From Calycina herbarum (lineage: Eukaryota; Ascomycota; Leotiomycetes; Helotiales; Pezizellaceae), in contig LLEY01000040.1 in NCBI GenBank assembly GCA_001414485.1, positions 248,001 through 312,000 on the forward strand: DNA of 64,000 bases, read 5' to 3'. The translations under genes were made by a program, and so were the position numbers. Under the pieces are notes generated by a model. That model made no database searches. It saw nothing but the letters and a program-made list of their open reading frames with translations, and was not told the DNA's origin. Shown one piece after another: positions 58,169 to 64,000 of this stretch; within the stretch, counting starts at the first letter, position 1, and each line of letters starts with the position of its first letter.

Positions 58169-61100
58169 ATGCACCATCAGCAGTTGAGCAAGTACACAAG
58201 AACTGTCTCCTTGATTCCTTCTCTGACTAATACCAGTATCGTGATCATACCAAATCTCCGGGAGTCTGCTGAGACTTTGGGCCGTCACAATCATGAATGG
58301 TGGCCGCAAGGTATATCACCCGAAAAAAGTATCCCATACACTATTCATGGATTTAGTTACACATTTCCATCAAGTGGGAATGCCATAAGTTGGCAGAAGC
58401 TTCTTGATAGCGGACTAGAGCTCCTTCAAACACCCCATCAGCGACGGCGAGATGACAGATATAGCCGCAGGGCTCTCGTCTTTGTGTGCCATACAATGGG
58501 TGGCTTTGTCTTGAAACAGGCAAGTTGAGTATCATCTTCGACTTCAACTGTTTCGTGCTAAGCATTGGTTCCAGGCTCTTGTGAATTCTGCTTCCAGTAC
58601 CGAATTTCGGGATATATACGACACAATCGAGGGCATCATATTCATTGGGACTCTACACAATGAGAAACATGAGAAATTTCATAAGTTGCTCATTTGGTGT
58701 TCGGAAATTGAGCTTGCTTCGGTCAATCACGGTTCGGCTATTCAACAGCTCGGTACAAAGCGACAAGTGGAAATTCTCAAAGAAGTATGTAGAGCCTACA
58801 GACTTTTGGACCTTGCTTGTCCTCGTTGGAGTATCTGGGAAGAGAAGAGTACAAAATTGTACTCGGATAGGAGGTTAAAGAAGAGCAAAACCGAGATGGT
58901 AAGAGACTCTAGCGCATGCCCGCGAAGATAGAGGCTGATGGATTTTCCAAGCTTCTTCCAAAGCAGGTTGTTGACACAGGTGCCAAGAATGAAACTATTT
59001 CAGGAGCAAATATTGATCACGCAGAAATCGTTTCTTCAACCTTTGATGATAAGAAGTTATTGGATTCCTTACAAACGATTCTGTTGGATTTGGTGATTTC
59101 GTCTACGGCGAGCGTGACGGAAGTCGGTAGCATATGTAAGAGGCTAATCGTTTCCCAGTTGCGGCAGAGCCCGTTGCTAACATGCTAGTGTAGCAACGAC
59201 CTTAAGTATCACACATAATCTCAAAGGTATGTTCTAGAAATCCTGGGAAAGTCAATGTTGGGAGCACAAATGGCAATGTACTAAGAAAGCATAGCAAGTT
59301 CATGGACTTCCCCAAGCAACGCCAAAACCTCGGCTTTCGCGTCAGAGGATGTCAAACTTCCATGCCATATCGTTCGCCCCTATCAGCGAAATCCGACATT
59401 TTATGGACAACTCGAGCTTCTCAAGAAGCTCCGTTACAAGCTAGATCCGGATCGAGCTTCCGAAGATCAAGCACGATTTCTTCTTTGGGGTCTAGGGGGC
59501 ATTGGGAAGACAGAAACAGCACTAGAATATGCTTTCGAGAGCATGAGCAAATTCCCCGTGATTCTTTGGGCTCATGCTGAAGACAGGACCAAATTGGCTC
59601 GGAGCTTTGCAGAATTCGCATTTGAGATGGGCTTGGAGAAATCCCTGACATCAAGTCAAAGTTCGAGTCGTGAATCTGTCAAGCGTTGGTGTGAAAGAAC
59701 AGGTATGAGAACGGGCTTCTATATCCGGATTTTGAACTCAGCTGACATTTGTCGGCAGCTACTCCATGGCTTATGATTTTTGATAACGTGGAAAGCGACG
59801 TGGAAAATGTCGGGGAGAACACCGGCCCAGAAGACCATTACATCAACAATTTCTGGCCTTCTGGCAATCAAGGTTCGATTCTGGTAACTACTCGCTATAA
59901 AAATTCCCTGGGGCAATTCTTAGGAGATGTTGAAGAGATGCAAAAGCTGAAAAATCAGGACGCTGTCGACTTGCTATTTGAGTTATCTCGTAGGACGCGC
60001 AGTACTGATTCCGAAGAAGATGCAGAAAAGATATGTTCCCGCGTAGACTACCTTCCCCTTGCAATTGCCCACGTTGCATGGAAAATAGACGAAGACACCC
60101 TATCTCTCAAAGAGTACCTGGAAATCTACACAAACATGGATTTAATTCAGTATAAGCCCCTGGTAGGTCCACTGACTTTATATCCTTACGGCCTTTTATC
60201 TGTCTGGGCTATGAACTTTGAACGACTTGAGAAAGGCACCCAGTTTCTACTGGAAATACTTGCTTTCTTGGATCCAGCCAAGGTACAAGAAAAGCTTCTT
60301 CTTGAAGGCGCAGCGAGCAGTGGAGACCCTCGGTTACGATTCATCAGCTCGAAGAAGCGATTTCTTCAAGAGAGAACTAAGCTCACCCACAGTATTCTCA
60401 TATCTATAAACGCCGATCTAGAACAGATCTGGATGCACAGATTGGTGCAAGAATCATGTCATATCAGAATGGACGCACCCAGGCGGCAGTCAGCTTTCGA
60501 GGCAGCTTTTAACCTTTTGCGTAGTGTTTGGCCAGTTCCGGAGCGTCACTATCGCCATAGACCTGAGCTGTGGGTTGCTCAACAAGAATACCTGCCTCAC
60601 ATAACGAGCTTAGCTCATAGGTTTCAGGAAAGCTTAGACGAGTACGATGGTGATTTGGAATTTGAGCGCGAAATTGAAGCATCTCAGTCTTTCGCAGAGC
60701 TTTTGTACAACGGAGCATGGTAAGTGAGCACGCTGGGTTATTCATCTATACAATTGTTGACATATGAAGGTACCTGTACGAGCGCGGGGATGGTGACTCT
60801 GCAAAACCGCTTCTGAAAATAGCCGAAAGATACTGTCAAAAGCATGCCGAGGGTGCTGAGTTGAACCTTGCCGATATATACGGGGCGTATGCCTCTATAT
60901 ACAGCGCCTCTATATACAGCGAGTCAAATGCATTGGAGTCAGCTTTGGAGCATTTTCAAAAGCAGTCAGATTTCACTCAAATTGCATTCGATAAGGGGCT
61001 CATCTGTCGACCACACGTACGGGAGGCGCTTGCCTTCGGTGGGTTGGCGAAATACGAAGAAGCAGAGGCTTACTACTGGAAATGTCTCGAAGCTTGGAAA

Positions 61101-61817
61101 AACTGTCCTGGGGACTCTGACATGTACAAGACCCATCTGGTAAATTGCTTGGCTTTCCTAGGGAAAGTGGATGTGGCGGAGAAACTCGCCAGATCTATCA
61201 TAACCAGTCGTGAAAAGCTATATGGGAAGGAAGATAGCAAGTCTTTCAGGTGAGATATGTTGATTTGTCATAGTAGCTCGCTAATTTCAATGTAGGGATG
61301 GCATCGCGTATCGAGCTCTTGGAAACGTACAAATAGCACAAGAGAAGTTCGAGGAAGCATCCAAAACCCACGATATAGCGCTTCGGTTAATCGAGGCTAC
61401 TTCGGGACCTCATCATCGCCGAACGATGGATGCCTATTACAAAGTAGCCTGGCATGCTGCTCGGCGCAAGGAATATCAATTTGCTAAGTGAGCTACCCGA
61501 TACTTTTCATTTTGGTCATTGTTGTGGGCTGAGCACTGATAAGATTTAGAGACAAATTGGAACTTGCGTTAGAAGGCTATCAGAAGAATTCCATCTTTCA
61601 TAATGAGGCTGCAAGAACATGCTATAAATTGGCAGAAGTAAATGCGGGGATGGCAGAAGAAGCCACCGACGCAAAAAAACGAGAACAGGCAAAAGCAGAA
61701 AGTGAGAGAATGCGAGAAAAGTGTGAACAAATTAGGAAAAGATCTATGAAGGAGAATTGGAAGCCGGTGGAATCAGAAACGGATCTTGATAAGCCTATCA
61801 TGATCTGGTCCCGCTGA
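58169..61817 (+). CDS. NLR-type STAND protein: hydrolase-like, NB-ARC, TPR
   Basis: Fungal NOD-like receptor architecture: an N-terminal alpha/beta-hydrolase-like effector domain, a nucleotide-binding switch and C-terminal helical repeats, the class involved in self/non-self or microbe recognition. Nine exons join in frame without a stop: 58169-58519, 58575-58898, 58967-59135, 59194-59226, 59286-59702, 59759-60719, 60770-61249, 61296-61487, 61550-61817 (1,064 residues). Residues 101-117: RALVFVCHTMGGFVLKQ, a GHSxGG elbow with Thr at the nucleophile site. P-loop GLGGIGKT at 361-368, Walker B LMIFDN at 436-441, GSILVTTR at 470-477, YLPLA at 529-533. TPR-like helices from about 750 to 1000, then a charged coil. 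The first intron is GC-AG (gcaagt). The start is uncertain: 58,169 is the first ATG in frame. The fifth exon could begin nine bases later. Confidence 0.85.
60891..60920 (+). repeat. 15-bp in-frame tandem duplication in the TPR region
   Basis: GCCTCTATATACAGC occurs twice in exact tandem and encodes ASIYS-ASIYS at the end of the first TPR-like segment. It is in frame and perfectly identical, so it is recent. Confidence 0.9.
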
Positions 61818-61972
61818 GCTTTCTGTGGCAGGCCACGTTAAACATTCTTGGGGAGAGCTCTTTACAATGTCCCCTCAGCTTAACGTTGCCCCATATCGTT
61901 TCTTGAGGCAGTATAATAGTCTGATGCAATCATTACACAATTTTACAACAAGTATCTTTTGGGTGTATCTTG
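61818..61972. other. Short convergent intergenic region
   Basis: 155 bp between the 3' ends of the NLR gene and the CorA-like gene. It must hold both 3' UTRs. No clear polyadenylation signal is evident. Confidence 0.5.
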
Positions 61973-63545
61973 CTAAGATTGTCTTTTAAGGCTCAGTTTC
62001 CTCCACATAGCCTGTCTCCGGGATGAAGACATTGCAAGGAATTGCGCGCCAAGACAGGCGAACAAGGCGACAACGAAGAAGGTCCACAATGGAGGGAAAC
62101 TTTCTTGATATTCTTTTACGTTCATTCCAAATACCCCAACAATCACTGTTAATGGCACAAAGATGAACGCAAGCTGAGTGAGCTTTGCAAGATCGTGGGC
62201 CTCTTCGATCGATTTCTGGGTTTGTAAAAAGCTGACTGCACTCAAAAGAAGCCCCGCGCTAACTTCGCACCGTCGGATAAGGTCTTGGAAGCGAGAGACC
62301 AGGTCTTCGTAATCGTGGATCAGTGTTTCTTGGGTTGCGTCCATCATGGCTCTCAGATTGGCATCAGCAGTGCGCAGCCACTCAGGAGACCCTCTTTGGC
62401 GTATTACGTGAAGATCAGCTTTCACAAGAGCCTCAAAACTTTGTATTAGGGTTGTGTTGAAACGGGTTTGCCCCAGAGCCTCTGCCGAGCTCTCCTCGGG
62501 TGATTCTTGACAGCGTGTGATATCCTCGTCGAGAAAATTGATCATTTGCATCCAAGAGCGTGAGGCAAATTAGTACAGCCGACTGAGGATGAAAAAAGGG
62601 TCGCTGGCAAGCAGTTTCAATTCATCTTCGTCGAGGCTTTCATTGAGAGGGTGATATGGGTGCAGGATATTACCGTCGTTCACGATGCTAGAAGGACTAA
62701 TGTGAACAAGATTCTCGGGTTGGTGGACGTTATTGTAATCAACGCAAGGCAGAAAATCCGGCGATTGATTCTGGTAAGTGGAATAAGATTCCCATGGCAA
62801 GCTGTGCCGGGCTACAAGTGGTTTTCCCCGGTCAAGGAGGAAAATTCCTGGAAATAAAATCAGTGAAAGCCCATCTAAACTTTGATGGCTTTTATGTAGA
62901 TTACCTGTCCATGAGGCGTTCTGGGTTGTAGAAACACAGAAGGAAACGGTTTGCTCGACACTAAAGTATCGAGAATCATGAAGATTGACTTTTTGATATC
63001 TGGTAGCTCCATACGCTTGCTCCTGAAACAAGTCTCTCTGCACCTCTTCACAACGCTGGTCTGCAAGCCTTCACTCTTCCCTCATATTTATCGCCACTGA
63101 TTGGGGCCGCTTTACAAGAGATCTGCCCAATCTGATGAGTCGAACATGCACCACATTATCGCTTCTCGACAGAAGTGTTGGGAGTTCGAATGATGTTCTG
63201 TCCGATAACCAGGTGGCCGAGGAATATCTCCGGGCGTACGTTATACATAGCACCGAGTTCACCGATAGCTCCAGGCGAAGGAAAGCCTCCAACGATAGCT
63301 AGCCGAGCTCCGGCTTGAGTAGAATTGAAGGGAACCTGCTTGGGAGGTTTGGAGCTACCGCTGGATCCCCCCAATTCTGGGTTGATTTCAAGGCAAATGA
63401 TCTCATTTGACTTTGACTCTGTGGCAGATTTTACATAACGTTCAAGTTGCTGCAGATAGAACTTTGATGCTGGTGAGTGTTCCCAACACGAACGGATGTA
63501 TGCCCCGTATATTTGGCAAGACAGTGAAGGTGTGGGGGATTCCAT
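61973..63545 (-). pseudogene. CorA-like Mg2+ transporter family gene with three lesions
   Basis: Fungal CorA-like membrane protein; CorA channels pass Mg2+ and related ions. Start MESPTPSLSCQIYGAYIRSC at 63,545. N-terminal soluble blocks include ARLAIVGGFPSPGAIGELGA, MYNVRPEIFLGHL, ELPTLLSRSDNVVHVRLIRL, RDLFQEQAYGATRY, SRYFSVEQTVSFCVS and DPFFILSRLY. The C-terminus has SWMQMINFLDEDI, a helical stretch, then two membrane segments around LAFIFVPLTVIVGVFGMN (GMN at 62,120-62,131) and LWTFFVVALFACLGAQFLAM. Lesions: a frameshift near 63,190-63,215, TGA at 63,071-63,073 (from CGA by C-to-T) and TAA at 62,570-62,572 (from CAA by C-to-T). The frame is otherwise open on both sides of each stop, so inactivation is recent. 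An unseen intron could remove one lesion but hardly all three. Confidence 0.75.
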
Positions 63546-63821
63546 ATTCTTGGACTTTGTACATGATAAAGCAAATCCTACTCAAACTAATTCAAGGCGA
63601 GCGCGACGCGACATGATATGATATGAATGAAATTCAGGTAGGCTGCCATGCATACGACGGTGGCGATTCGCCCAGATACGCCCAAAGATCAGCCCCTCAG
63701 CCCCTATTCCGTGTCAGCATAGGTAGCATTATGTGGCTGAAATCAAGCTTCAAAAAGAGTATCCTGCCCACCCGAACCGAGATTTCTTTCTTTCTTCCAT
63801 CAACAACCATCAGATTCCAAC
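63546..63821. promoter_or_regulatory. Divergent intergenic region and 5' UTR
   Basis: 276 bp between the divergent starts of the CorA-like gene and the gene at 63,822. The right part has a pyrimidine-rich run (TTTCTTTCTTTCTTCC, 63,784-63,799) followed by CATCAACAACCATCAGATTC, a typical fungal CT-rich promoter plus CAA-rich leader. No TATA box is obvious. Confidence 0.5.
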
Positions 63822-64000
63822 ATGGTACCCAATAATATCCTATCCTTCGGGCCTGAAGGTAGCGAATGGAAGTACGATCGAGTTACAAAATCGTATGATC
63901 TCTCATATGGAAGTATCAAAAAGCTTCATGTTGCATCTACTCGGCAACCGAAGAGTGCCATCTCAATCTCTCCGGAGTCAAGCGTGCTTGTGATTGTGGA
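63822..64000 (+). CDS. Unidentified gene, 5' part only
   Basis: Open from ATG 63,822 to the window end: MVPNNILSFGPEGSEWKYDR, VTKSYDLSYGSIKKLHVAST, RQPKSAISISPESSVLVIVD. The leader is CAA-rich and the start context is CCAACATGG, a good fungal start. No signal peptide. I do not recognise the family; the regular hydrophobic pattern (SAISISPESSVLVIV) suggests a beta-rich fold such as a propeller, but this is a guess. Longer plus-strand frames that overlap it in other phases are shadows. Confidence 0.55.
   Translation, partial: MVPNNILSFGPEGSEWKYDRVTKSYDLSYGSIKKLHVASTRQPKSAISISPESSVLVIV

Noticed and set aside
62651..62857. Plus-strand ORF inside the CorA-like gene
   Set aside because: Shadow of the conserved minus-strand exon.
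1..64000. tRNA or rRNA genes
   Set aside because: I saw no cloverleaf-like run with B-box sequence or rRNA core on either strand; a covariance-model search would be decisive.

Overview
The window looks like a chromosome segment of a filamentous ascomycete (Pezizomycotina). Two things point there. Short GT-AG introns of 46-68 nt interrupt genes of fungal families (STAND/NLR receptor, CmcJ-like protein, peptide N-glycosidase A). About three quarters of the window is repeat DNA degraded in the style of repeat-induced point mutation (RIP): very AT-rich, TpA-rich, almost no CpA/TpG, with stops in every frame. The only gene in which I can follow a long intact reading frame is the NLR-type gene at 58.2-61.8 kb. 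A second gene starts at 63,822 and runs off the window.

Layout. 1-485 is unique flank. 491-9071 is a complete minus-strand Ty3/gypsy element (Gypsy-A1, 453-bp LTRs, target duplication acaca/atata) carrying a pogo/Fot1 transposon (2914-4740). 9.1-11.6 kb is AT-rich with short tandem repeats. 11.6-17.3 kb is a patchwork: an LTR, a 5'-truncated pogo transposase, a pol fragment of a second gypsy family, then an LTR plus gag on the plus strand. 17.3-22.45 kb is a truncated Gypsy-A copy with three TA-target insertions. 22.9-47.7 kb is a set of nested insertions that can be ordered by exact target duplications: a pogo fragment contains a pogo element (23,721-47,563), which contains Gypsy-A4 (24,841-46,817, taagg), which contains Gypsy-B (31,363-46,139, ccttt), which contains Gypsy-A5 (31,618-38,864, attaa). 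48.2-50.4 kb is a dead peptide N-glycosidase A gene. Its first seven clear stops lie in one frame and fall at tryptophan positions where the family can be compared. A chromovirus tail and LTR (50.4-50.8 kb) sit where its 5' end should be. 50.9-55.9 kb is a DIRS/Ngaro-type tyrosine-recombinase retroelement with split direct repeats. 55.9-64 kb has ordinary base composition: a broken CmcJ-like gene, the NLR gene, a CorA-like transporter gene with two stops and one frameshift, and the start of an unidentified gene.

Functionally, 1-55.9 kb is a transposon graveyard beside a small gene block. The observations I rate highest are: (i) a conserved antisense reading frame at the 3' end of the Gypsy-A copies, with a Cys motif, coiled coil and conserved tail, and a different one in Gypsy-B; (ii) a doubled subterminal motif with a constant 17-bp period at seven ACGT-ended element termini although the motif differs in each; (iii) LTRs whose ends are conserved but whose middle is swapped for different short-repeat modules; (iv) the split-repeat YR retroelement; (v) the hydrolase-like/NB-ARC/TPR receptor in which threonine replaces the expected nucleophile serine. 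I see no convincing new multigene system.
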